Shown: positions 53,758 through 61,521 of the stretch, piece after piece
How positions within the stretch are numbered: the stretch's first letter is position 1
Layout of the letters: each line of letters starts with the position of its first letter
Assembly (NCBI RefSeq): GCF_018986735.1
Contig: NZ_CP065521.1
Coordinates: 868,001 to 932,000 of the forward strand
Reading direction: 5' to 3'
DNA from: Schaalia sp. 19OD2882
Lineage (GTDB): Bacteria > Actinomycetota > Actinomycetes > Actinomycetales > Actinomycetaceae
Length of the DNA stretch: 64,000 bases
Program-made: the position numbers and the translations under genes
Notes under the pieces: generated by a model
What the model saw: only the letters and a program-made list of their open reading frames with translations
Databases searched by the model: none
What the model was told of the DNA's origin: nothing

Positions 53758-55867
53758 CACGTCGGTGTCCGCTGCGAACAGGACGAGGCCGGGGCGCCGG
53801 GCGGGCTTCCGTGGGGACGTCCAAGGACTCCGCGCATTCGCCGTCCTGGCCGTCATCGGCGTGCACCTGTGGCCCGAATTCCTGCCCGGCGGCTTCGCAG
53901 GCGTCGACGTCTTCTTCGTCATTTCCGGATTCCTCATCACCTCGCACCTGCTCAAGGAGCTGGAATCCACAGGGCGGGTCCGACTGGTCCGCTTCTACAC
54001 CTGAAGGGTCAAGCGCCTGCTGCCGGCGGCCTTCCTGGTCCTGGCCTGCGCTGGCCTCGGTGTCGCCGTCCTCATGCCGTGGGACAGGTGGGCGGGAAAT
54101 TTCGTGGAGATCGCTGCGGCCTCGTCCTACGTCCACAATCTGTGGCTGACCCTGACCTCCGTGGACTACCACACGCAGGGGCAGGCGGCCTCCGTGGTCC
54201 AGCACTACTGGTCGTTGTCCGTCGAGGAGCAGTTCTACCTGCTGTGGCCGTGAGCGCTCATGGCTGGGGCCGCGTGGGCGGCGCGAATGGGGCAGGGCAC
54301 CAAAGCCAGGGCGATCCTGGCCAGACGCCGCCACCTTGCCGCATGGGTCGGCGCATTCGCGCTGGTCTTCTTCGCCTTCTCCCTGTGGTTCACATGGTGG
54401 TCGCCGAAGCAGGCGTACTTCTTCACCCCCGTGCGTTTCTGGGAGTTCGCCGTCGGTGGGCTGGTTGCTCTTGCGTCGGGGTGGCTTGCCGCACATGTGC
54501 GAGGCCTCATGGCCGTGTTCGTCGCCATTGCCGGGTGGCTCGCGCTGTTCGTGACCACTGTGCTGCTCACCCCGACCTCGCCATTTCCCGGCTGGTGGGC
54601 GCTGGTGCCGGTCCTCGGGACGGCCGCCGTCGTCGCCGCAGGATGCGCCGGGCACGTGCCCGTGCTGCACGTGGTCACCGACTTCCCGGTGTTCCGCTTC
54701 CTCGGCGACATCTCCTACTCGCTGTACCTGTGGCACTGGCCGCTCATCATCCTGGCGCCCTTCGCACTGCGCCACACACCCGTGTGGCAGGACAAGCTCG
54801 GGATCCTCGCGCTGACCGTCGCCTTGGCGTGGGCGACGAAACGGTGGGTCGAGGACCCGGGCCAGGCAACCCCCTGGCCCGACGCCAAAGTGCTGCTGGC
54901 GATGCTTGTGGCCCTGGGCATCGCCCTGACCGGATCGGCAGCGGCGATCGGACACGCACGCTCCTCCCAGAGCGCCATGGACCAGGCCGAGCAGGTCTTC
55001 CTCACAGGAACGTGCGCAGGGCCCCGTGCACTGCTGGACCCCCAGTGCCGCGAACACGTCGGTGACCCCCTGTTCAAGGAATACCTGTCCGACTCCTCGA
55101 AGTACTACACGCACCCCGAAGGATGCGTGATTCTCAGTGAGGAATCCGGCGACGGACTGCCGCGGATCCTTGAGTGCGACCACAGCGCAGGCAACGCAGG
55201 CGCCGACCTCGTCTACGTGCTGGGCGACTCCCACGCGCAGCAGTGGCAGCATGTCGTCAACCAGATCGCCACGAAGCACGGGTGGCGCCTGCGACTCCTC
55301 TACAAGGGTGGCTGCCCGATGGCTCCTGTGCCCTCGGCCTCCGGCGACACCCATCAGGACGCGGCCTGCACACGTATGCACTCGGCTGTCGAAAAGCACC
55401 TGGTGGGGGCTCGCCCCGACCGACTCCTCCACACGACCTTCGCGGTGCGGTGGAAGGTGGATGACGGCAGCGGGCGTCCCCAGGTCGAGCAGTACGAGGA
55501 GGGCCTGCACCGCTGGTGGGAGCAGTGGCGCAGTTGGGGCGCCCATGTCGATGTCATTGCGGATTCGCCGCTCAACGGAGCGGTGCGTCCTGTCGAGTGC
55601 CCTGTGGTGCACGCCAATGACCCGGCGGCGTGTGCAGTGGAGCGTGCAAGGGCGCTGCCGTCAGCTCCTCTCGACGCTGCGGTGGCCTCGTGGGAAGGCA
55701 GCGGTGTGCGCCTGCTCGACATGACGGATGCCTTCTGCGACGCCACGGTCTGCCACGCCGCAGCGGGCGGGGTGCAGGTCTACTACGACTACGACCACGT
55801 GCAGAAGCAGTACACGGACCAGCTGGTCGGCCTCTTCGAAGAGCGCCTGTTGGGATCAACCGACTGA
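53750..55867 (+). pseudogene. Acyltransferase-3/SGNH protein split by two in-frame TGA codons
   Basis: One continuous frame of 706 codons encodes an OafA-like membrane O-acyltransferase with a C-terminal SGNH domain. TGA codons interrupt it at 54002-54004 and 54251-54253. No frameshift is present and conserved sequence continues across both: GFRGDVQGLRAFAVLAVIGV and FFVISGFLITSHLLKELE before the first, VKRLLPAAFLVLA and YWSLSVEEQFYLLWP between them, then about ten membrane segments and the SGNH domain (VLGDSHAQQW, YYDYDHVQ). The first TGA replaces the usual Arg of FYxRRxKRLLPA (CGA to TGA); the second follows LLWP, where Trp is common. Recent inactivation is likeliest; readthrough would give an intact protein. 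GTG at 53750 overlaps the previous gene by 8 bases. Confidence 0.8.
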
Positions 55868-55953
55868 CGGGGCCAAGGCCCGCCCGAAGGGTACGAGGAT
55901 CTCCATGCCGTGGGCGAAGAGCGCGAAAGGCACCCACCGGGCCACAGGCCGCC

Positions 55954-57054
55954 TCACTGGTGAACGGCGGTGAGTTCTTCAGCGGCGGCGCGGGCGCGCG
56001 CCAGCCACGTGTGCTGCTCTCGGGCATCGCGCATGTGGGCGGCCGTGTCCGCGAAAACCTCCGGGTGGGCGTGCAGGTCGTCCAGGAGCCGCCCGAGCGC
56101 CTGGGCGGAGTAGTCCGCCGCCCAACCCAGGCCTGCCTCGGTGACGATGTGCGAGGCCAAGGTCCCACCGGCGGTCAGGACGGGCACTGCGTGGGCAATG
56201 TACTCGAAGAGCTTCACCGGTGCGGCAAAACCCCGGTAGTCGATGGGATCGACGAAGAGGACCCCGCAGTCGGCCTTCGCGTACAGGTGCTCAAGGGCGT
56301 CACCGGAGGCGTGGACGACCTCGACATTGTCGGCCATCAGTGGCGCGTACTCGCCGACGTTGGCCTGCCACTGGGCCTCGGGCACACACATGACCAAGCG
56401 AGTGTCACTGCGCCCGGCCACGGCCTTGACAGCCTCGTGCAGCCGGTAGTGGGCGCCAAGGCCCCCCACGTAGACCAGGGTGAGCACCCCGTCCTGCAGA
56501 CTCGGCCGGGCCACGTCGCTGGGCGTGCCTCCCGGAGGCAGTGCCCGCATGCGGTCCTTCGGGTAGACGGGCACGAACTCGCCCATCTCCATCGACGGCA
56601 GGAACAGGCGGTCCACCCACTTCGAGTACCACGCCAAGTCGTAGCGGTACAGGCTGCGCATGGCCAGAGCAATCGGGGCGCTGACCTGTTCGTCGTACTC
56701 GGGGAAAGCCCAGTACACGTCCCGGTAGAACAAGCCCGTGGGCACGCGGTGCCTGGCGCACAGGCGGAACAGATCCACGTCGAGCAGCGGGTGGGGCGGA
56801 AGGTGGCGCGGCTCGGTGAGCATCGTCGGGATCGTCGCCGACTCCGAGTAGAGGAAGTCGATGCGTTGACCTGCCCTCAGCCGCTGGCGCAGGGCGCGGA
56901 TGCGGCGGCGGCGTTCGGAGCCCGTTCCCGTCACGTCCAGCACCTCGTAGCCGAGCTCCTCGAAGGCGTCTCGCAGACGCACGGGGCGGATCCCCGACGC
57001 TGCCTTCGCATTGCGGTCCAGCGGGTACGGTGCGTGGAAGATCATCGTGGGCAT
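55954..57054 (-). CDS. Glycosyltransferase, GT4-like
   Basis: A 366-residue GT-B-like protein. MIFHAPYPLDRNAKAASGIR begins the fold. FLYSESATIPTML and LFYRDVYWAFPEYDE lie in the N-terminal domain, LVYVGGLGAHYRLHEAVKAV starts the donor domain, and RGFAAPVKLFEYIAHAVPVL is the donor-binding region. The sugar is unknown. It is transcribed divergently from the next glycosyltransferase and converges on the split acyltransferase gene. Confidence 0.8.
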   Translation of the reverse strand: MPTMIFHAPYPLDRNAKAASGIRPVRLRDAFEELGYEVLDVTGTGSERRRRIRALRQRLRAGQRIDFLYSESATIPTMLTEPRHLPPHPLLDVDLFRLCARHRVPTGLFYRDVYWAFPEYDEQVSAPIALAMRSLYRYDLAWYSKWVDRLFLPSMEMGEFVPVYPKDRMRALPPGGTPSDVARPSLQDGVLTLVYVGGLGAHYRLHEAVKAVAGRSDTRLVMCVPEAQWQANVGEYAPLMADNVEVVHASGDALEHLYAKADCGVLFVDPIDYRGFAAPVKLFEYIAHAVPVLTAGGTLASHIVTEAGLGWAADYSAQALGRLLDDLHAHPEVFADTAAHMRDAREQHTWLARARAAAEELTAVHQ

Positions 57055-57100
57055 GTGCGGTCCTCGGGTGTCCCTGGGGCCGGGTGACCCTCAGCGCACC

Positions 57101-57107
57101 TATCCTA
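57101..57107. promoter_or_regulatory. Overlapping divergent -10 elements
   Basis: TATCCT on the plus strand (57101-57106) and TAGGAT on the minus strand (57107-57102) overlap. They would drive the two divergent glycosyltransferase genes in opposite directions and could not both be occupied at once. Confidence 0.4.
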
Positions 57108-57144
57108 GTCGGAGCCTCGGACAGCTCTGCCTGAAAGGGAACGC

Positions 57145-58095
57145 GTGGCCACCTACACCGACAGGACCCGTGTCCTGCACGTCAATGACGTGGCAGGAGT
57201 CCCCTCCGCCCTCGTACGTGCCGCCAATGCGCATGGGCGCTCCTGGAGACTGCGGAGCCTGCCACCCGTGCGCCCCCCGATGTGGCGGGCGGCCCTGGAG
57301 CGTGCCGCCGACCTGACCCGGTGGATGGGGGAGCGGGGCCTGGCCGAGGTGCTCCACGTCCACTACGGACCCAACGGCTACCTGTCCTGGGGCTCCGCCA
57401 GGCCCCACGTCCTGCACCTGCACGGCACCGACGTGCGCGTGGACCTGCACCGCAGCGGCGCCGGGTGGCTCACCCGCCGCAGCATCCTTGAGGCCGACGC
57501 CGTCGTCTACGCCACCGAGGACCTGGCCGATGCGGTGCGCGAACTGCGCCCGGACGCCACTTGGGTGCCCAACCCCCTCCCGCCGGGAATCCTCGACCGA
57601 TCGACTCCCGCTCCCGTCCCGGGCCGGGTGGTCTTCTGCTCGCGTTGGGAGGAGTCCAAGGGGGGAGCCGCCATGGTCGAGGCCGCCACCACCATGGTGG
57701 ACGTGGGGGTTCAGGTGCACGGCCTCGACTGGGGGGACCTGGCCGACCGGGCGAAGGCTTGTGGCGTCGTCCTGTACCCGCGCATGTCGCAGGAGGACTA
57801 CTGGGATTTCCTCGCCCAAGCACACCTGGTCGTCGGCCAGCACTCCTTCGGCGTACCCGGAACCTCCGAATTGCAGGCAATGGCCTTGGGTCGGCCAGTG
57901 GTGATGGACGCCCCCGGGGTGCCCGTCATCGCCTCGACCCGCACGGACCTGGTCGACGTCGTCCGCGAAGCCTTGGCCGATCCCGACCGCTTGGAGCAGG
58001 TCGGCGGCACGGGGCGCTCGTGGGTCCTCGACCACCACGCCCCGGTGGTGTCGGTGCACGCCCTGGAGCAGATCTACCGCCGGATCACCTCCTGA
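57145..58095 (+). CDS. Glycosyltransferase, GT4-like
   Basis: A 316-residue protein, short for GT4. VLHVNDVAGVPSALVRAA, VLHVHYGPNGYLSW and LHLHGTDVRVDLHRSG lie in the acceptor half. VVFCSRWEESKGGAAMVEAA and HSFGVPGTSELQAMALGRPV (the donor-binding stretch) lie in the second half. GTG at 57145 follows AAAGGGA. The next gene starts 53 bases downstream with its own -10 candidate. Confidence 0.8.
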   Translation: MATYTDRTRVLHVNDVAGVPSALVRAANAHGRSWRLRSLPPVRPPMWRAALERAADLTRWMGERGLAEVLHVHYGPNGYLSWGSARPHVLHLHGTDVRVDLHRSGAGWLTRRSILEADAVVYATEDLADAVRELRPDATWVPNPLPPGILDRSTPAPVPGRVVFCSRWEESKGGAAMVEAATTMVDVGVQVHGLDWGDLADRAKACGVVLYPRMSQEDYWDFLAQAHLVVGQHSFGVPGTSELQAMALGRPVVMDAPGVPVIASTRTDLVDVVREALADPDRLEQVGGTGRSWVLDHHAPVVSVHALEQIYRRITS

Positions 58096-58105
58096 CCGAC
58101 TCGAC

Positions 58106-58111
58106 TAGAGT
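58106..58111 (+). promoter_or_regulatory. -10 element, asparagine-synthetase-like gene
   Basis: TAGAGT lies 36 bases before the GTG at 58148; GGAAGGA in the leader is the ribosome site. Confidence 0.4.
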
Positions 58112-58147
58112 GGTCACCCACGGCCACTCGACGGAAAGGAAGCGCGC

Positions 58148-59746
58148 GTGTCCGCCCTCGTCCTCACCTCCCACCTGTGGGATCCGACCGCCTTGCCGGG
58201 CGCGCACTGGCGCAGCGCACCCCGAGGCGCCACGCCGGAGGGCCCCCTGCCCACCACCGTCGACGAGGCCCTGACCTGGGCGCAGGCGCAGCACGGCCAA
58301 TTCGCCGCCGTCATTCCCGTCGAGGGAGCCACGCTGCTGGTCACCGACTTCGGCCGCACCATCCCCCTGCTGTGCACGCGTGTCGGCGGGCGGTGGGTGG
58401 TCGCCGACCACCCGCGCCCCCTTCTGGAGATGATGCCCGAGGCCCGCCTGGACGCCGACGGCGCCTTCCAATTCCGCCACGCGGGCTTCGTCCTGGGACA
58501 GCGGACCCTCATCGAGGGCATGTGGCAGGTGCCTGCCTCAAGCGTGGTCGAGCTGCGCGACGGGGAGGAGACCCCGCGCGCCCACATGGCACACATGTTC
58601 CGTTACGGGCCGGATCGCACCGACGACGAACAGAGTTTCGCAGCGGGGTTCCTGGCGGCCTTGGACGCCGCCGTCTCGCGGACCGTGGAGCTGGCTGGGC
58701 AGCGCCAGATCGCCGTTCCCCTGTCCGGCGGCATTGACTCGCGCCTGCTCATGGCCCTGCTCTGCCGTGCCGAGGCCAAGCGGGTCCTGGCCTTCACCTA
58801 CGGGGTGCCCGGCTCCACCGAGGCCGAGGTCTCCCGCACCGTCGCCCAGGAAATAGGCGCCGAATGGGTCTTCGTCCCCACCGACGCGCAGAAGGTGCGT
58901 CGGGCGTGGATCGACGAAGGCGGGGCCTTCCTCGAAGACGGGTGGGCGGGCGCCTGCCTGCCGCACTACCAGGACTGGTTCGCGCTGCGTGAACTCACCG
59001 GCAACGGCACCCTGGAGCCGGGCGCCGTGGTTCTTCCCGGACACACGGTGGTCGGCAACCTCCACGACGAGCAGGTCGTCACCCAAGGGCGGGTCCTCGG
59101 CAGGCGAGAGCTGGCCGAGGTGCTGGCGGACCACCACTTCTGCCTGCAGGGGCGCCCCCGTGACGTGCGCGCCAACAAGGTCGTGGTGGAAGAGATGCGC
59201 GCCTTCCTGGACGAAATCAACTGGGAACCCACCAGCACCCACGTGCAGTCGTGGATCGAGTGGTTCAACATCCGCGAACGCCAGGCCAAGTACATAAACA
59301 ACTCGATGCGCGCCTACGAACACTTCGGGCTGGACTGGGCGCTGCCCATGCTGGACCGGGGCGTGGTGCGGGCATGGGAGTCCGGCTGCTACACCTTCAC
59401 CGATGGGCCCCGCCATTGGTACGCGCGCTTCACCAGCGACCTGTACGCCCGCACCACCGGCGCCGGAGGCGAATACTGGGCGCCGACACTGGGCCGGCTG
59501 GACAGTCGGGTCAAGGGCGCACTGGTGTCCGTGCTGCGGGCCACCCGCGCCGATGAGGCCGCCCGCCGCATCCTGTCCACCCGCACCCAGCTCAACCATC
59601 CGATGGCTTTCGAAGCGTTCCTCGGCACGCACAGGTCCTCGCAGTACGTCAAGGACCTGCTGGGCGGGCGCACCCTGCAAGGAGTCTTCGCGGACCTGTT
59701 CCTGGCCGACGACTGGGCACCCGGCACGGCGATCCTTCCCCACTGA
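58148..59746 (+). CDS. Asparagine-synthetase-like ATP-dependent amide ligase
   Basis: A 532-residue protein with the two-domain layout of AsnB. The N-terminal half keeps the glutaminase-like fold (FAAVIPVEGATLLVTDFGRT) but begins MSALVL, so the nucleophilic Cys2 is absent. The C-terminal synthetase domain has the pyrophosphate loop LSGGIDSRLLMALL near residue 196 and a long helical region. It should activate a carboxylate as the acyl-AMP. In a locus that makes uronic acids, amidation of a uronate is a reasonable guess, with free ammonia or another amine as donor; closure of a ring, as in beta-lactam synthetase, is another possibility. Confidence 0.8.
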   Translation: MSALVLTSHLWDPTALPGAHWRSAPRGATPEGPLPTTVDEALTWAQAQHGQFAAVIPVEGATLLVTDFGRTIPLLCTRVGGRWVVADHPRPLLEMMPEARLDADGAFQFRHAGFVLGQRTLIEGMWQVPASSVVELRDGEETPRAHMAHMFRYGPDRTDDEQSFAAGFLAALDAAVSRTVELAGQRQIAVPLSGGIDSRLLMALLCRAEAKRVLAFTYGVPGSTEAEVSRTVAQEIGAEWVFVPTDAQKVRRAWIDEGGAFLEDGWAGACLPHYQDWFALRELTGNGTLEPGAVVLPGHTVVGNLHDEQVVTQGRVLGRRELAEVLADHHFCLQGRPRDVRANKVVVEEMRAFLDEINWEPTSTHVQSWIEWFNIRERQAKYINNSMRAYEHFGLDWALPMLDRGVVRAWESGCYTFTDGPRHWYARFTSDLYARTTGAGGEYWAPTLGRLDSRVKGALVSVLRATRADEAARRILSTRTQLNHPMAFEAFLGTHRSSQYVKDLLGGRTLQGVFADLFLADDWAPGTAILPH

Positions 59747-59797
59747 CTCGAGAAGTCATTCCCTGCGCGATTGGACGCGCCCCTTGGCGGCTTGTAA

Positions 59798-60097
59798 CGA
59801 TGGGAGCATTCGCGAGTTCCGTCGAGAGGTTGTTCCTCGTGCGTCCGGCAGATCCCCGACGGTGTGGTCTCGATGATCGCCGCGACCTTCAGGCACTTCC
59901 GCAAACCCGGCGGCTCCCCCTACTATTGCGCCAGCCTGTTCTGCCGCCGGACGAACTACGCCTCGTACCAGTACCACTACCGGGTGGGCCAGCAGCTGGC
60001 CGACCTCACACGCATGACCGGAAAACCCGAGTTCGCGCGCCTCGGACAGATCCTCAGGTCCGACGCAGGAATCGGGGACCGGACCCTGCCCTACTGA
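59798..60097 (+). pseudogene. Fragment resembling the end of a uronate epimerase-like protein
   Basis: In one frame after a TAA at 59795-59797, 99 codons end in TGA at 60097. The last 60 (SLFCRRTNYASYQYHYRVGQ, then QLADLTRMTGKPEFARLGQI) look like real protein and recall the C-terminal helices of D-glucuronyl C5-epimerase-like or related alpha-helical sugar enzymes. There is no convincing start or N-terminal domain, so it is probably the tail of a deleted gene. The family call is tentative. Confidence 0.4.
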
Positions 60098-60178
60098 CCC
60101 GTCCAGGTCGCCACGGCCAGGTTCGTGGTGCCTGCAACGCCACGCCTTGGCAGGTGTCGAGAGCCCGCACCCACGCAT

Positions 60179-60184
60179 TAGACT
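60179..60184 (+). promoter_or_regulatory. -10 element, UDP-sugar dehydrogenase gene
   Basis: TAGACT lies 35 bases before the ATG at 60220. Confidence 0.4.
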
Positions 60185-60219
60185 TCTTGCGACACACACC
60201 GTGACAAGGAGAGTTCCAC

Positions 60220-61521
60220 ATGCGCATCGCAGTCGTCGCACTGGGCAAGATCGGTCTTCCACTGGCGGTCCAATTCGCCGACAAAGGCCACGAGGTCATC
60301 GGCGTCGACGTCAGTGAGCGCACCGTCGCCCTCGTCAATGACGCGAAGGAACCCTTCCCCGGAGAGGCCTTCCTGCAGGACAAGCTCACCGAACTGGTCC
60401 CCGCCGGACGTCTGCGCGCCACCACCGACTACGCCGAAGCCATCCCCGGAGCCGACGCCGTGGTCCTGGTGGTGCCTCTCTTCGTCGACGCCGACTCCAA
60501 GCCCGACTTCGGGTGGATGGACGCCGCGACCAAGTCCTTGGCCGAGCACCTGACCCCGGGCACCATCGTCTCCTACGAGACCACCCTGCCGGTGGGCACC
60601 ACCCGCGGTCGTTGGAAGCCGATGCTCGAAAAGATCTCGGGACTGGTCGAAGGCAAGGACTTCCACCTGATCTTCTCCCCGGAACGCGTCCTGACCGGAC
60701 GGGTCTTCGCAGACCTTCGCAAGTACCCGAAGCTGGTCGGCGGCCTCTCCGAGGAGGGCACCGCAGCCGGAATCGCCCTGTACGAACAGCTTCTCGACTT
60801 CGACGAGCGTCCCGACCTGCCGCGAGCCAACGGCGTGTGGGACATGGGCACCGCGGAGGCCGCCGAGATGGCGAAACTGGCCGAGACCACCTACCGGGAC
60901 GTCAACATCGGCTTGGCCAATCAATTCGCCGTCTACGCCGACAAGGCCGGCATCGACGTGTACAAGGTCATCGAGGCCTGCAACTCCCAGCCCTACAGCC
61001 ACATCCACATGCCCGGCATTGCCGTGGGAGGCCACTGCATCCCCGTCTACCCGCGCCTGTACCTGTCGACCGACCCGGATGCCTCCGTGGTCCACACCGC
61101 GCGCTGGTTCAACGCCGACATGCCCACCTACGTCGTGGATCGCGTGGCAGAAGTCCTCGGTGACCTCACCGGCATGCACGTGGCCGTGCTGGGCGCCTCA
61201 TACCGCGGCGGTGTCAAGGAGACCGCATTTTCCGGAGTCTTCGCCACCGTGGAGGCCCTGCGTGGACGCGGCGCCCGCGTGAGCGTCCAGGACCCCATGT
61301 ACACCGACGAGGAACTGGCCGCCTACGGGTGGGACGCATACCACGTGGGTGAGGCCGTCGACGCCGTCATCATCCAGGCAGACCACGCCGAGTACACGAC
61401 CCTCGCCCCCGCCGACCTGCCCGGCGTCAAGCTGCTCTTCGACGGGCGTCGGGTCACTGACGCCGCCCTGTGGGCAGGCACCCCGCGCATGGTCATCGGC
61501 GCACCCTCGACGGAGGGCTGA
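60220..61521 (+). CDS. UDP-N-acetyl-hexosamine 6-dehydrogenase (WbpA/WecC-like)
   Basis: A 433-residue nucleotide-sugar dehydrogenase. The NAD motif is VALGKIGLPLAVQFA at residues 6-20, FSPERVLTGR and ETTYRDVNIGLANQFA follow, and the catalytic Cys is in VGGHCIPVYP. GHCIPVYP rather than the FGGSCFPKD of UDP-glucose dehydrogenases places it nearer the UDP-GlcNAc/UDP-ManNAc 6-dehydrogenases. It would make UDP-GlcNAcA, the substrate of the WbpB/D/E-like enzymes at 34048-36742. The stop shares a base with the next start (TGATG). Confidence 0.88.
   Translation: MRIAVVALGKIGLPLAVQFADKGHEVIGVDVSERTVALVNDAKEPFPGEAFLQDKLTELVPAGRLRATTDYAEAIPGADAVVLVVPLFVDADSKPDFGWMDAATKSLAEHLTPGTIVSYETTLPVGTTRGRWKPMLEKISGLVEGKDFHLIFSPERVLTGRVFADLRKYPKLVGGLSEEGTAAGIALYEQLLDFDERPDLPRANGVWDMGTAEAAEMAKLAETTYRDVNIGLANQFAVYADKAGIDVYKVIEACNSQPYSHIHMPGIAVGGHCIPVYPRLYLSTDPDASVVHTARWFNADMPTYVVDRVAEVLGDLTGMHVAVLGASYRGGVKETAFSGVFATVEALRGRGARVSVQDPMYTDEELAAYGWDAYHVGEAVDAVIIQADHAEYTTLAPADLPGVKLLFDGRRVTDAALWAGTPRMVIGAPSTEG

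Larger units (their letters stand above)
59747..60219. other. Gap between genes with a coding remnant
   Basis: A 473-base gap. Its middle holds the fragment described separately. The last 40 bases contain the -10 element TAGACT (60179-60184) and AAGGAGA for the dehydrogenase gene. Nothing else is supported. Confidence 0.5.

Noticed and set aside
55868..55953. Minus-strand reading VPFALFAHGMEILVPFGRAL after the glycosyltransferase stop
   Set aside because: It looks protein-like but is too short, is in another frame from the neighbouring gene, and has no start or matching continuation.
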